A stretch of 64,000 nucleotides of DNA, from assembly GCA_902494345.1 (NCBI GenBank), contig CABUSV010000003.1, forward strand, positions 109,357-173,356, in the 5' to 3' direction. The notes under the pieces were generated by a model. It did not search any database. It had not been told where the DNA came from and saw only the letters and a list, made by a program, of their open reading frames with translations. The stretch comes from an uncultured Collinsella sp. Lineage in GTDB: Bacteria; Actinomycetota; Coriobacteriia; Coriobacteriales; Coriobacteriaceae. This document shows, piece by piece, positions 29,085-36,545 of the stretch. The stretch's first letter is position 1; each line of letters opens with the position of its first letter. The translations under genes and the position numbers were made by a program.

Positions 29085-29773
29085 GCGAGCTCCAAAATAC
29101 CCAGAATGATGGGCTGATGCAGCAGATAAAAGGGGAGTGCATGGCGTCCAAGGCTGGCGAGCGCCGGGATGGGATTGGCGTAGGCCCAGCTAGGGACGGT
29201 CTTATCGATTCCCTGCGCTATATGTGCGGCGAAGTATCCTGCAAGATACATAAAGATAAATGGGATGATGGGGTAGTAATCACCTGAAACAAACCCAGGG
29301 CTCGGAAATCCCAGCCACGCCAGGTAGGGGACAGGGTAGATCGTTTTGGGGATGCTCCAGGTGAGGGCGAACAACACAAGGCATAGGGACATGCCCCATC
29401 TCGCCGATATCTTCTTAAGGACGGGATCGGTCAACGCCACGATGCCGGTACATGCGGCCATGCAGTAGATGATGCCAAAATTAACCGAATCGTCTACTGA
29501 GACAAGTGTTGTTGCCAACCAGACGACGAGTGCTGCTAAGGCGTATTTGGCGGCACGTTTGATATTGTTGCGCGAAAGGGTGCACATCCAACCCGCGATA
29601 AACAAAAATACCCAGCTGATGCTGGCGCGCCAGATGTCTTGAAAGATAGTCTGGGTAAACCAGGGCATATCCCAGTCGTACAGGTAGGCGAGATCGTAGC
29701 AAGCGTGAAAACCTGCCATTGAAATCATCGTAAACCCGCGGACGGCATCAAAGATGGTGATGCGTTTTTGCAT
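29069..29773 (-). CDS. DUF1624/heparan-alpha-glucosaminide N-acetyltransferase-like membrane protein
   Basis: A 234-residue polytopic membrane protein with about six or seven hydrophobic segments. It begins RITIFDAVRGFTMISMAGFH, the N-terminus of the DUF1624 (HGSNAT catalytic-domain-like) acyltransferase family, and ends GRHALPFYLLHQPIILGIL, a family signature. The family is thought to move acyl groups across membranes, but no bacterial substrate is evident. It starts inside the lexA stop (TAATG), so it is probably co-transcribed with lexA. Its 3' end overlaps hflX head-to-head. Confidence 0.75.
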   Translation of the reverse strand: MQKRITIFDAVRGFTMISMAGFHACYDLAYLYDWDMPWFTQTIFQDIWRASISWVFLFIAGWMCTLSRNNIKRAAKYALAALVVWLATTLVSVDDSVNFGIIYCMAACTGIVALTDPVLKKISARWGMSLCLVLFALTWSIPKTIYPVPYLAWLGFPSPGFVSGDYYPIIPFIFMYLAGYFAAHIAQGIDKTVPSWAYANPIPALASLGRHALPFYLLHQPIILGILELAYSVR

Positions 29774-30417
29774 TACGAGAACCGGCGCATCAAGCCGACG
29801 ACTTTGCCCAAAATAACGGGATTTATTGCATAGATAGGCTCCATGGTGTCATTCTCTGGCTGCAGGCGTACGCGTCCCTGCTCCTTGTAGAACGTCTTGA
29901 CGGTCGCTGAACCATCAATCATGGCCACGACAATTTCGCCGTTCATGGCACTCTTTTGTTCACGGACGATGATGTAATCGCCATTGAAGATGCCGACATT
30001 GATCATTGAGCTCCCATGCACCTCAAGGATAAAGGAACCCTGATCAGTGGCGATTTCGGTTGGGATAGTAAAAGTGTCTTCGATATTCTGCTCGGCCAGA
30101 ATGGGAATCCCAGCCGCGACGCGACCAACGAGCGGTAGCGAGACCGTTCCGCGAGGTGCGGTGGGCTCGTCAGATTTAGAAATTGAGACAGAGGAGCCGT
30201 CCTCGTTAAAGAGTTCCAGGGCGCGCGGTTTGGTGGCATCGCGCTTGAGCAGCCCGCGCGCCTCCAAGGCAGATAAGTGGGCGTGCACGGTGCTGGGGGA
30301 TGAAAGGCCCACGGCAGAAGCCATCTCGCGCACGCTGGGCGGATAACCCTTCTCCTGCTGATATTCCTTGATGAAGTCGTAAATTTGCTGCTGACGCTTG
30401 GTAATTTTGCGAGCCAT
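29773..30417 (-). CDS. lexA: SOS repressor LexA
   Basis: A 214-residue LexA. ATG 30417 (MARKITKRQQ) is preceded by GAGAGGA; an upstream in-frame ATG at 30438 lies inside the operator region. The N-terminal winged helix spans ~1-65 (GYPPSVREMASAVGLSSPST). The self-cleavage site is Ala102-Gly103 in VAAGIP. The Ser-Lys dyad is Ser137 (HGSSMI, where GDSM is commoner) and Lys174 (SATVKTF). It is divergently transcribed from the YneA-like gene across three LexA boxes, so it is almost certainly autoregulated. RecA, its co-protease, is encoded at 20302. Confidence 0.95.
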   Translation of the reverse strand: MARKITKRQQQIYDFIKEYQQEKGYPPSVREMASAVGLSSPSTVHAHLSALEARGLLKRDATKPRALELFNEDGSSVSISKSDEPTAPRGTVSLPLVGRVAAGIPILAEQNIEDTFTIPTEIATDQGSFILEVHGSSMINVGIFNGDYIIVREQKSAMNGEIVVAMIDGSATVKTFYKEQGRVRLQPENDTMEPIYAINPVILGKVVGLMRRFS

Positions 30418-30440
30418 CAGGGCATCCTCTCTACCCATGT

Positions 30441-30510
30441 CAAACAAATGTTCGAATTCTGCTTGACAGGAACAACTGTTCGAAGATAATAATAACCGAA
30501 CATTCGTTCT
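30441..30510. promoter_or_regulatory. SOS control region: three LexA boxes and promoter
   Basis: LexA-like boxes lie at 30441-30454 (CAAACAAATGTTCG), 30469-30482 (GGAACAACTGTTCG) and 30497-30510 (CGAACATTCGTTCT). On the plus strand TTGACA (30463-30468) and GATAAT (30485-30490), 16 nt apart, form a promoter toward the YneA-like gene, with the middle box filling the spacer. The leftmost box lies 23 nt before the lexA start. I could not assign the lexA -35/-10. Confidence 0.85.
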
Positions 30511-30577
30511 CGCGCTAGACATTTTTGTCCGCGCGGCTTGATAAAACTGTTCTCAGCAAAACACGCGAGAGGAGAAC

Positions 30578-31030
30578 ATGATGAACGCAACGAATATGGT
30601 CCAGGGAAACCTCGCCCTTAAGCTCGAGACGCCTGCAGAACCCACTTTTACGGTTGTTCAGGGTGGCCGCTCCGGCTTTCAGCCTTTGACTGTAAAGCCC
30701 GCACGCAATCAGCAGGCTGTAGTCGCGCCGGCTCGCGTTGCCCTGAAGGTTCCGACGATTGTCGCCGTTGCCGTTGCGCTTACGCTCTTCTTTGTCCTCG
30801 CTATGTCGGTCTTTAGCGCTCGTCACGCCGCGTATGCCGAGTCCGTTTCCAACGTTACCTACGAGACCATTCGCGTTCAGCCTGGCGATTCTCTTTGGTC
30901 GCTTGCCGAGGAATATCCTATCAAAGGCCTTTCCACGCAAGAGACTTCCGACATGATCCGTAACGTCAATCATCTGGAGCATGGTTCGCTCGCCGCCGGT
31001 GCGCATCTTAAGGTTCCTGCTCGTTCGTAA
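30578..31030 (+). CDS. YneA-like SOS cell-division inhibitor with LysM domain
   Basis: A ~150-residue protein. The N-terminal ~55 residues are cytoplasmic. One membrane segment spans ~58-80 (VPTIVAVAVALTLFFVLAM), and a LysM domain ~94-147 (IRVQPGDSLWSLAEEYP to AGAHLKVP). Layout and position, divergent from lexA behind LexA boxes, match YneA of Bacillus and Rv2719c-type proteins, which halt division during the SOS response. The N-terminal region is longer than in YneA. The start is ATG 30578 or 30581 after GAGAGGAG. Function is inferred from architecture and regulation rather than strong identity. Confidence 0.8.
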   Translation: MMNATNMVQGNLALKLETPAEPTFTVVQGGRSGFQPLTVKPARNQQAVVAPARVALKVPTIVAVAVALTLFFVLAMSVFSARHAAYAESVSNVTYETIRVQPGDSLWSLAEEYPIKGLSTQETSDMIRNVNHLEHGSLAAGAHLKVPARS

Positions 31031-31043
31031 TCATTATCGCGTT

Positions 31044-31087
31044 GCGCATGGTACCCTTGTTATCGTTTAAGAGGAGGTACCATGCGC
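31044..31087 (+). promoter_or_regulatory. 12-bp inverted repeat enclosing the nrdR start
   Basis: GCGCATGGTACC (31044-31055) is perfectly complementary to GGTACCATGCGC (31076-31087). The right arm contains the nrdR start codon at 31082 and the last bases of the RBS; the rest of AAGAGGAGG lies in the 20-nt loop. An mRNA hairpin here could hide the initiation region. Confidence 0.6.
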
Positions 31088-31525
31088 TGTCCCAAATGTG
31101 GCAAGGCACATACCCGCGTCGTTGATTCCCGTATGCAGGAGTCAAATAACACCATTAAGCGCCGTCGCGAATGTTGCTCGTGTAACTATCGCTTTACAAC
31201 GTTTGAGCGATGCGAAGACCCAATCGAGGTCATTAAGTCGGACGGAACCAAGCAGCGGTTCGATCGCAATAAGCTGCTCGTCGGCTTGATGCGCGCCACC
31301 ATCAAGCGCGATATCGACACTAAGAAGCTCAATGAGATTATCGACGACATCGAGGTCGAGCTGCGCTCTCGCACGCTGACGGCCGTCACGTCCCATGAGT
31401 TGGGTGACATGGTGCTCAAGCGCTTGGCCAAGATCGACAAGGTGGCCTACATCCGCTTTGCCTCGGTCTACCGCGATTTCAAAGACGTCGATGAGTTTCT
31501 GCAAGAGCTCGACAAGCTAAGGTGA
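31082..31525 (+). CDS. nrdR: Transcriptional repressor NrdR
   Basis: A 147-residue NrdR, the ATP/dATP-sensing repressor of ribonucleotide reductase genes. The N-terminal zinc ribbon has MRCPKCGKAHTRVVDSR, with the second pair in RRRECCSCNYRFTTFE. The ATP-cone domain begins near residue 48 (IEVIKSDGTKQRFDRNKL). No nrd genes are in the window, so its targets are elsewhere. It is followed 4 nt later by dut, a sensible pairing for dNTP-pool control. The start codon sits in an inverted repeat. Confidence 0.95.
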   Translation: MRCPKCGKAHTRVVDSRMQESNNTIKRRRECCSCNYRFTTFERCEDPIEVIKSDGTKQRFDRNKLLVGLMRATIKRDIDTKKLNEIIDDIEVELRSRTLTAVTSHELGDMVLKRLAKIDKVAYIRFASVYRDFKDVDEFLQELDKLR

Positions 31526-31529
31526 TTCC

Positions 31530-31973
31530 ATGCCCAACATTACCGTCAACATAAAGCGTCTCGACCCCACCGTCGAGCTTCCCAAATACGCCCATCCCAC
31601 CGATGCCGGCTTGGATTTGCGCTCCAACGAGGACTGCGTCCTGAAGCCCTTTGAACGCCGTCTGGTCTCCACTGGGCTGGCCATCGCCCTGCCCGATGGC
31701 TACGCCGGCTTCGTCCAGCCCCGTAGCGGTCTCGCCATCAAACAGGGCCTGTCTATAGTTAATACGCCTGGCCTCATCGACGCTCACTACCGAGGAGAAC
31801 TCAAGGTTATCCTCATCAACCTGGATCCCACCAACGACATCCATATCAACAAAGGCGACCGCATAGCCCAACTCGTCATCCAAGAAGTCCCCACGGTCAA
31901 CCTCGTAGAAGTAGAAGAACTAGACGAAACCGACCGAGGCAAAGGAGGCTTCGGCTCCAGCGGCGTCGCCTAG
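31530..31973 (+). CDS. dut: dUTP diphosphatase
   Basis: A 147-residue trimeric dUTPase that hydrolyses dUTP to dUMP, keeping uracil out of DNA and feeding dTMP synthesis. All five motifs are present: AGLDLRS, PRSGLAIKQG, NTPGLIDAHYRGELKV, KGDRIAQLVI and RGKGGFGSSG. It lies 4 nt after nrdR and is probably cotranscribed with it. Codon choice in the last ~35 codons shifts to CTA, GTA and GAA forms rare in neighbouring genes. The palindromic repeat region begins just downstream. Confidence 0.95.
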   Translation: MPNITVNIKRLDPTVELPKYAHPTDAGLDLRSNEDCVLKPFERRLVSTGLAIALPDGYAGFVQPRSGLAIKQGLSIVNTPGLIDAHYRGELKVILINLDPTNDIHINKGDRIAQLVIQEVPTVNLVEVEELDETDRGKGGFGSSGVA

Positions 31974-32007
31974 GGACGCTCGTATTCCTCCCGCCCGCCT
32001 CTCACAC

Positions 32008-32036
32008 ATATCATTCCATGCTCAAACATTCTCGCT
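32008..32036 (+). repeat. Truncated copy of the palindromic repeat
   Basis: These 29 nt match the reverse complement of the 32314-32417 element exactly, from its inner stem into its apical segment (including TCAAACATTCTCGCT). The outer arm has no partner, and the right side is degenerate before the next copy begins at 32059. Confidence 0.7.
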
Positions 32037-32058
32037 TCGCAGGGGCGCACGGATCCCG

Positions 32059-32156
32059 CTTTCGCCTGAGCCCCATACATATCATCCCGTGCTCAAACAT
32101 TCTCGCTTCACTGCGAAACTGCGCGCGGGACGATATGTATGGGGCTCAGGCGAAAG
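32059..32156 (+). repeat. Palindromic repeat element, copy 1
   Basis: A perfect 25-bp inverted repeat (32059-32083 with 32132-32156) continues inward with eight more pairs after one mismatch, leaving a 30-nt apical segment at 32093-32122 that begins TCAAACATTCTCGCT and ends GCGAAACTGC. It lies 85 nt after the dut stop and could end transcription, but there is no T-run. Confidence 0.85.
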
Positions 32157-32187
32157 GGCTCCATGCTTGACATAAAACAATCTTTCT

Positions 32188-32236
32188 AGTTAGCCGATGC
32201 GATAAAGGGATGCCTCCTTTGTCGCATCGACTAACT
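32188..32236 (+). repeat. Stem-loop with 21-bp arms
   Basis: AGTTAGCCGATGCG (32188 on) pairs with CGCATCGACTAACT (to 32236). The 21-nt arms differ from perfect complementarity at two places, one of them a G-T pair, around a 7-nt loop. It is not related in sequence to the flanking palindromes. Confidence 0.65.
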
Positions 32237-32313
32237 CTATTTATATTTTCCTGTTTTACCTTTGCAGGTTCTAATGGAGGGGATACCGAAGTAGCTGCTA
32301 GTAAGTAAACGTA

Positions 32314-32417
32314 GCTGTTCAGCGGGAGCCGCCCATATATCGTTCCACGCGCAGTTTCGCAGCGCAGCGAGAATGTTTGAGCATGGAATGATATATGGGC
32401 GGCTCCCGCTGAACAGC
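32314..32417 (-). repeat. Palindromic repeat element, copy 2
   Basis: A perfect 28-bp inverted repeat (32314-32341 with 32390-32417), extended inward by eight more pairs with one mismatch, encloses a 30-nt apical segment (32351-32380). On the minus strand this segment is identical to that of copy 1 at 28 of 30 positions. The outer arms differ from copy 1 yet are perfectly self-complementary. It ends 10 nt from the stop of the glycosyltransferase gene. Confidence 0.85.
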
Positions 32418-32427
32418 GGACTTTCGT

Positions 32428-33729
32428 CTACCTGATATGAGCAGGTTTTCCGCCCCAGTAGAAGCGGCAGAAGGCTCGTTTACGTTTTTGGGGTTTGCCT
32501 ACGAGCTCCATGGCTGCGATGGTGATGTCCTCGGCTGCGCGGGGGCGGCGCAGCACTTCGCCATTGATGAGCAGTGCCTTGAGCGACTCCGGATGATCGT
32601 GGAGATGGCGCAACGTCACGATGAGTTCACGTGCGGTGGTGACATGCATGCTGGCGCCCATGCCGGTGAGCATCGTGGTGTTGGCCTTTTCCTGACCGTA
32701 TGATTTGCCCAGCAGGATCATCGGCAGATGTGCGCATAGGCACTCGGTGACCGTGAGTCCGCCCGATTTGAGGATTGCCAGGTCGCAGCCGTGCATGAGG
32801 GCCGCCATGTCGTCCACGTAGTCCAGAACCGTGACGTTTTCGAGCTTCATGGCGTCGAAGAGCGTCTTGAGGCGGGTGGCGTATTCCTCATCCTTGCCCG
32901 GCAAAAAGACAAAGTGCATGTCCTCGAAACTGCGCAGGAAGGGGAGAGTGCGGTCCATCTCCGCGCGAAAGCGAACGTACGGTTGAGGCAAACTGGCACC
33001 GGCCATCACCAACACAACGGTCTTGTCAGCGGGGAGATTGAACTTCTCGAGTTCTTCCTCGCGATTGTAGTCCGTATCAAACCCGGCGCGAATGGGGATG
33101 CCTGTTATGCGGATTTTGGTCTCGGGAACCTTACGGGGGCGAAGTGTCTCGGCCATAAATTCGTTGGCTACGCAGAACAGGTCGGTGTCCTTGTGGGGCC
33201 AAAAGCCTTCGACTTCATAGTCTGTTGGTACGCAGATGACCGGGTAATCGATACCCGTGATGACACGGGCACCCACAGCAACATTGGCTGCTGTGATGTG
33301 TGTTGCAACCACGGCCATGGGCCTGCGGGTGCGGACATAATCGTTGAAGGCGGGGAACATAATACGTGACCATGCCGTGCCGCCACCCCAGAGCAGATGT
33401 CCCGTAAACGTATATCGCCAGGTTAGGTCATATATGGGGCGCGTGGCGCCGGTAAACGAAGCTGCTGTTTTATTACCATCGAACCTAATGCGTCCAAAAT
33501 CGAGGATATCCAGGACTTCGACCTCAACATCCTCAGGGATTCCCTTGGTGCCGCGGATAAGATCAAATGCTTGTGCAATTGCGTTGGCGGCGGCTTTGTG
33601 GCCCGATCCAACCGATGCGTGCACAATGGTTACTAGGGGTTTTTGTGCAGGTGAAACGGTCATTTGCTCCGGTTGGGGAGTGGCTTGCATGGGCAGGGGA
33701 GCGCTATTGCTCGTCTGCGTTTGATCCAT
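32428..33729 (-). CDS. GT28-like diacylglycerol/lipid glycosyltransferase
   Basis: A 433-residue glycosyltransferase resembling MurG, MGDG synthase and UgtP. After a Gln/Pro-rich N-terminal ~30 residues it reads VTIVHASVGSGHKAAANAIAQAF, the family's membrane-acceptor glycine loop. The C-terminal half includes VMAGASLPQPY, LDYVDDMAALMHGCDLAILKSGG and LTVTECLCAHLPMILLG, typical of the sugar-nucleotide half. It probably transfers sugar to diacylglycerol, giving glycolipids or a lipoteichoic-acid anchor at the inner membrane face; donor and acceptor cannot be read. It is divergent from trxB. Confidence 0.8.
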   Translation of the reverse strand: MDQTQTSNSAPLPMQATPQPEQMTVSPAQKPLVTIVHASVGSGHKAAANAIAQAFDLIRGTKGIPEDVEVEVLDILDFGRIRFDGNKTAASFTGATRPIYDLTWRYTFTGHLLWGGGTAWSRIMFPAFNDYVRTRRPMAVVATHITAANVAVGARVITGIDYPVICVPTDYEVEGFWPHKDTDLFCVANEFMAETLRPRKVPETKIRITGIPIRAGFDTDYNREEELEKFNLPADKTVVLVMAGASLPQPYVRFRAEMDRTLPFLRSFEDMHFVFLPGKDEEYATRLKTLFDAMKLENVTVLDYVDDMAALMHGCDLAILKSGGLTVTECLCAHLPMILLGKSYGQEKANTTMLTGMGASMHVTTARELIVTLRHLHDHPESLKALLINGEVLRRPRAAEDITIAAMELVGKPQKRKRAFCRFYWGGKPAHIR

Positions 33730-33846
33730 CGATAACTCCCCTTCATCTTAGTTTCGCAAGGAATCATTGTAGTGCATGAGTGTCACGTTCGTCTAAATTT
33801 GGGTATGAGCGCAAAGAACGCCAATCTTTCGACAGGAGGTCTCTTC

Positions 33847-34785
33847 ATGACTACCCATCAGCCGATCGATGTTGTTATTATCGGCGGCGGCCCTGCGGGC
33901 TATGCCGCAGCCATTTATGCGGCGCGTGCCAACCTAACGACGACTGTGATTGAACAGGGCATGTCGGGAGGACAGATCGCCACAACCAATGAGGTCGAGA
34001 ACTATCCGGGCATTCCGCTGCTGAGCGGTGCTGAACTTGGTGAGCGGTTCCAACAACATGCTGAAGGTTTGGGGGCTCAGGTTGAATGGAGTATGGTGAC
34101 GGGCGTCGACTACGATGCCGATGCAGCGCTGTTTACGGTGCATCACGATATGGGCGATACGCTGGCCTCGAGCGTTATCGCTTGCATGGGTGCCACGCCG
34201 CGATCTGCTGGTTTTGTTGGCGAGGATACGTATCGCGGTCGTGGCGTTTCGTACTGCGCGACGTGCGACGGCATGTTCTTCCGCGGCAAGCAGGTCTTTG
34301 TCATCGGCGGCGGCAATGCTGCCTGTGAGGAAGCTCTGTTCTTGTCAGAAATTGCCAGCAGCGTGACCATCGTTTTGCGCCGCGATCAGTTCCGTGCCCC
34401 CGATGGTGTGGTTCAAAAAGTTCTTGCAAAAGATAATATTTCAGTTAGGTACCAAACTAGTATTGTGGAGCTCTCGGGCGAAGCCATGCCAACGACGATC
34501 GCCTTTAAGGACAATGCATCCGGTGAGACTCATACCGAGTCATTTGAGCCGGGCTCGTTTGGCATCTTTGTCTTTACCGGGACGCAACCCCATACCGAGC
34601 TTGTTGAGCATCTAGTCGATCTGGCGCCGGACGGCGGTATTGTTACTGATGATTCAATGGTGACCCGCACGCCAGGTCTATTTGCCGCTGGCGACATCCG
34701 TTCCAAGCGTTTACGCCAGGTTGTGACCGCCGTTTCTGACGGAGCCATAGCGGCAACCAGCGCATACGCATTTCTCCGTGGATAA
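33847..34785 (+). CDS. trxB: Thioredoxin reductase
   Basis: A 312-residue FAD/NADPH flavoprotein that reduces thioredoxin. FAD binding is shown by VVIIGGGPAGYAAAIYAARA near the N-terminus, the redox disulfide by SYCATCDGMFF (CATC, ~136-139), the NADPH fold by VIGGGNAACEEALFL, and the terminal FAD contact by GLFAAGDIRSKRLRQVVTA. ATG 33847 has ACAGGAGG upstream; the longer upstream open frame is unused. It is a monocistronic unit with its own terminator. No thioredoxin gene is adjacent. Confidence 0.95.
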   Translation: MTTHQPIDVVIIGGGPAGYAAAIYAARANLTTTVIEQGMSGGQIATTNEVENYPGIPLLSGAELGERFQQHAEGLGAQVEWSMVTGVDYDADAALFTVHHDMGDTLASSVIACMGATPRSAGFVGEDTYRGRGVSYCATCDGMFFRGKQVFVIGGGNAACEEALFLSEIASSVTIVLRRDQFRAPDGVVQKVLAKDNISVRYQTSIVELSGEAMPTTIAFKDNASGETHTESFEPGSFGIFVFTGTQPHTELVEHLVDLAPDGGIVTDDSMVTRTPGLFAAGDIRSKRLRQVVTAVSDGAIAATSAYAFLRG

Positions 34786-34825
34786 GTACGATAATATATC
34801 TTATGTAAGGTTGTCATCAATTAAA

Positions 34826-34867
34826 TAAATGGCGGGACGATGCATCAGTGCACTTTCCCGCCAATTT
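34826..34867 (+). terminator. Terminator after trxB
   Basis: TGGCGGGA and TCCCGCCA flank a 20-nt segment that can fold further (GATGCATC-AGTGCAC), followed by ATTTTC. It lies about 45 nt after the trxB stop. Confidence 0.7.
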
Positions 34868-34888
34868 TCTTGGCGACTATGTGGTATG

Positions 34889-34907
34889 CAAAACTAGATA
34901 ATCTAGA
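34889..34907. promoter_or_regulatory. CTAG palindrome upstream of the DUF1836 gene
   Basis: CTAGATAATCTAG is a 13-nt palindrome overlapping CAAAACTAGATA (34889-34900). The same 12-mer recurs at 36563-36574 upstream of degV. It may be an operator; the bound protein is unknown. Confidence 0.4.
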
Positions 34908-34938
34908 ATACAATATAGAAAATGAACGGAGGACCTTT

Positions 34939-35550
34939 ATGAACCACGTTAAACACGTTATTCCGATGTCCGATTCGTCGGTCAGCATTAAGCCTGAGGA
35001 TATTCAGCCCACAGTGCTGCCCGATGCATTTATTCAGTCCGATATCGTTCGCAAACTCAATACGTTGAGTCTGCCGCGCTATAACCAGTTGCCCAATGTG
35101 ACGCTCTATCGCGACCAGGTTATTGAGTATGTTGCGTTGTGGATGGAACCGCTGTCCCTTTGCGTTGAACAGCCTGTCATTACGCCATCGATGATCAATA
35201 ACTACGTGAAGGTCGGCCTGGTGCCTGCTCCGGTCAAAAAACAATATGGCCGCGAGCAGATTGCCCGCCTGATTGCTATCTGCATCTTTAAGCAGGTGCT
35301 ACCTATTGCCGCCGTGCAGGCACTCTTTAACATTCAGCGTTTGAGCTACGATGCCCCGACGGCCTTCGATTATGTGGTCGATCAGCTCGAGGCATCGATT
35401 CGTTCGGCGTTTTCTGTCGAGCAGACGCCGGTTCCCGATACGGCGCATCAGGTAACGCGTGAGTCGCTGCTTGTGCGCAGCGCGGTTTCATCCTTTGTTT
35501 CGAAGGCTTACCTGATGAGCTATCTCAAGTTCAACGGGTTTAATAGCTAG
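34939..35550 (+). CDS. DUF1836 (MerR-like) putative regulator
   Basis: A 203-residue protein. LYRDQVIEYVALWM, then ITPSMINNYVKVGLVPAPVK and KQYGREQIARLIAICIFKQV (residues ~50-130), match DUF1836, a family with a MerR-like winged-helix arrangement. ATG 34939 follows CGGAGG; the open frame extending upstream is not needed. The C-terminal ~70 residues are unassigned. It is convergent with degV across a shared terminator, and a CTAG-type element occurs upstream of both genes, which suggests it may regulate itself and degV. The effector is unknown. Confidence 0.7.
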   Translation: MNHVKHVIPMSDSSVSIKPEDIQPTVLPDAFIQSDIVRKLNTLSLPRYNQLPNVTLYRDQVIEYVALWMEPLSLCVEQPVITPSMINNYVKVGLVPAPVKKQYGREQIARLIAICIFKQVLPIAAVQALFNIQRLSYDAPTAFDYVVDQLEASIRSAFSVEQTPVPDTAHQVTRESLLVRSAVSSFVSKAYLMSYLKFNGFNS

Positions 35551-35559
35551 CTGACGTAT

Positions 35560-35610
35560 AAAACGGGCGGGACAAAGAGCCATCTGTCGCTTTGTCCCGC
35601 CCGTTTTTTT
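35560..35610. terminator. Bidirectional terminator between DUF1836 gene and degV
   Basis: AAAACGGGCGGGACAAAG pairs perfectly (18 bp) with its complement at 35590-35607. Ts follow on the plus strand and As precede, so it can serve both convergent genes. Confidence 0.92.
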
Positions 35611-35623
35611 GCTTGGTTGGACT

Positions 35624-36490
35624 TTATTTGCCCGAAGCTACGCCCATGCCGTAGCCGATGATCAGGCCGTGCATCTCGGCGTAATAGGAATCTAGGCCAT
35701 TGCAGGGCATGATGATGGTCTTGGAGCCGGGCCAATGCTCGACTATGCGGTCAGTAAGCGCCTGGGCTCCAGCTTCGTTCTCAACGTGATCGATGACGAC
35801 CTCACCGCCCGTAAAGCCCTCGGCTTCCATAGTGTCGATGATCTTGTTGAGCATCTTCTTTTCGCCACGCGTGTGCCCGACGAGTTCGATTTTACCGGCC
35901 TCACTCGCCGTGCCCAAAATGCGGATATTGAGCTTGTTGGCAATGACGCCGGCTGCTTTAGGGATACGTCCGGCTTTGGCGAGGTTTTCGTAATTGCACA
36001 AACTGAAGAGGATTTTGCTGTTCTGTTCAAGGCTATCGAAGTATGTGCAAGCGTCCTCGAATGTGACATCCGGATTGCTTATAAGATAGCGGTCGAACAG
36101 CAAGAAAATTAGGTCCATTTTGCCGCCAGCTGCGCGTGAATTGACTAGATGAATCTGCCGGTCGGGCTCCTCGGCAAGAACCATATCGCGAGCCGTGGCT
36201 GCCGCGTTGTAGCTGCCCGACACGCCCTCAGAGATCGGCATGCAGATGGTCTTGTCTGCCAATTTGAAGAGCTCGGCCCACTCCCCTACGCTGGGACAAG
36301 CGCTCGAAGAAGCGTTCGTCTCCGCCTGAACAGCGCAGTTGAGCTCATGAACATCGAGTGAAAGGTCATCGACGAATTCGCGCTCCCCCACTCGAATTTT
36401 GAGGGGCGCAAATGCAAAGGTGGTATGGGGCGCGGTCGGTTGCCAATCGCGGAGGTTGCAGCTTGAATCGGAGATAAGTGCCCAGCTCAT
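35624..36490 (-). CDS. DegV family fatty-acid-binding protein
   Basis: A 288-residue DegV family protein (FakB-like). The N-terminus has ALISDSSCNL, then the loop CMPISEGVSGSYNAA and VNSRAAGGKMDL, with a C-terminal GLIIGYGMG near the lipid site. Family members hold a fatty acid for phosphorylation by FakA; no FakA is in the window. ATG 36490 is preceded by AGAAAGGA, and TATAAT (minus strand, 36535-36530) is a probable -10. An inverted repeat lies just upstream of that -10 (36546-36580). Confidence 0.85.
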   Translation of the reverse strand: MSWALISDSSCNLRDWQPTAPHTTFAFAPLKIRVGEREFVDDLSLDVHELNCAVQAETNASSSACPSVGEWAELFKLADKTICMPISEGVSGSYNAAATARDMVLAEEPDRQIHLVNSRAAGGKMDLIFLLFDRYLISNPDVTFEDACTYFDSLEQNSKILFSLCNYENLAKAGRIPKAAGVIANKLNIRILGTASEAGKIELVGHTRGEKKMLNKIIDTMEAEGFTGGEVVIDHVENEAGAQALTDRIVEHWPGSKTIIMPCNGLDSYYAEMHGLIIGYGMGVASGK

Positions 36491-36545
36491 AGAGGGTCCT
36501 TTCTAATTGTTCCCTAACAATTATAGCCTTCTTGCAGACCGATTG

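Larger units (their letters stand above)
31974..32427. other. Non-coding region between convergent genes, rich in palindromes
   Basis: No gene is visible in 454 nt. The stretch holds two ~100-nt palindromes with a shared apical sequence, a truncated third copy, and an unrelated 21-bp hairpin (each listed separately). It separates dut from the convergent glycosyltransferase gene. Confidence 0.8.

Noticed and set aside
32059..32156. Retron msr/msd
   Set aside because: Long hairpins recall msd, but no reverse transcriptase gene is anywhere in the window.
32001..32420. CRISPR array
   Set aside because: Repeats are inverted, few and palindromic, with no regular spacers and no cas genes.
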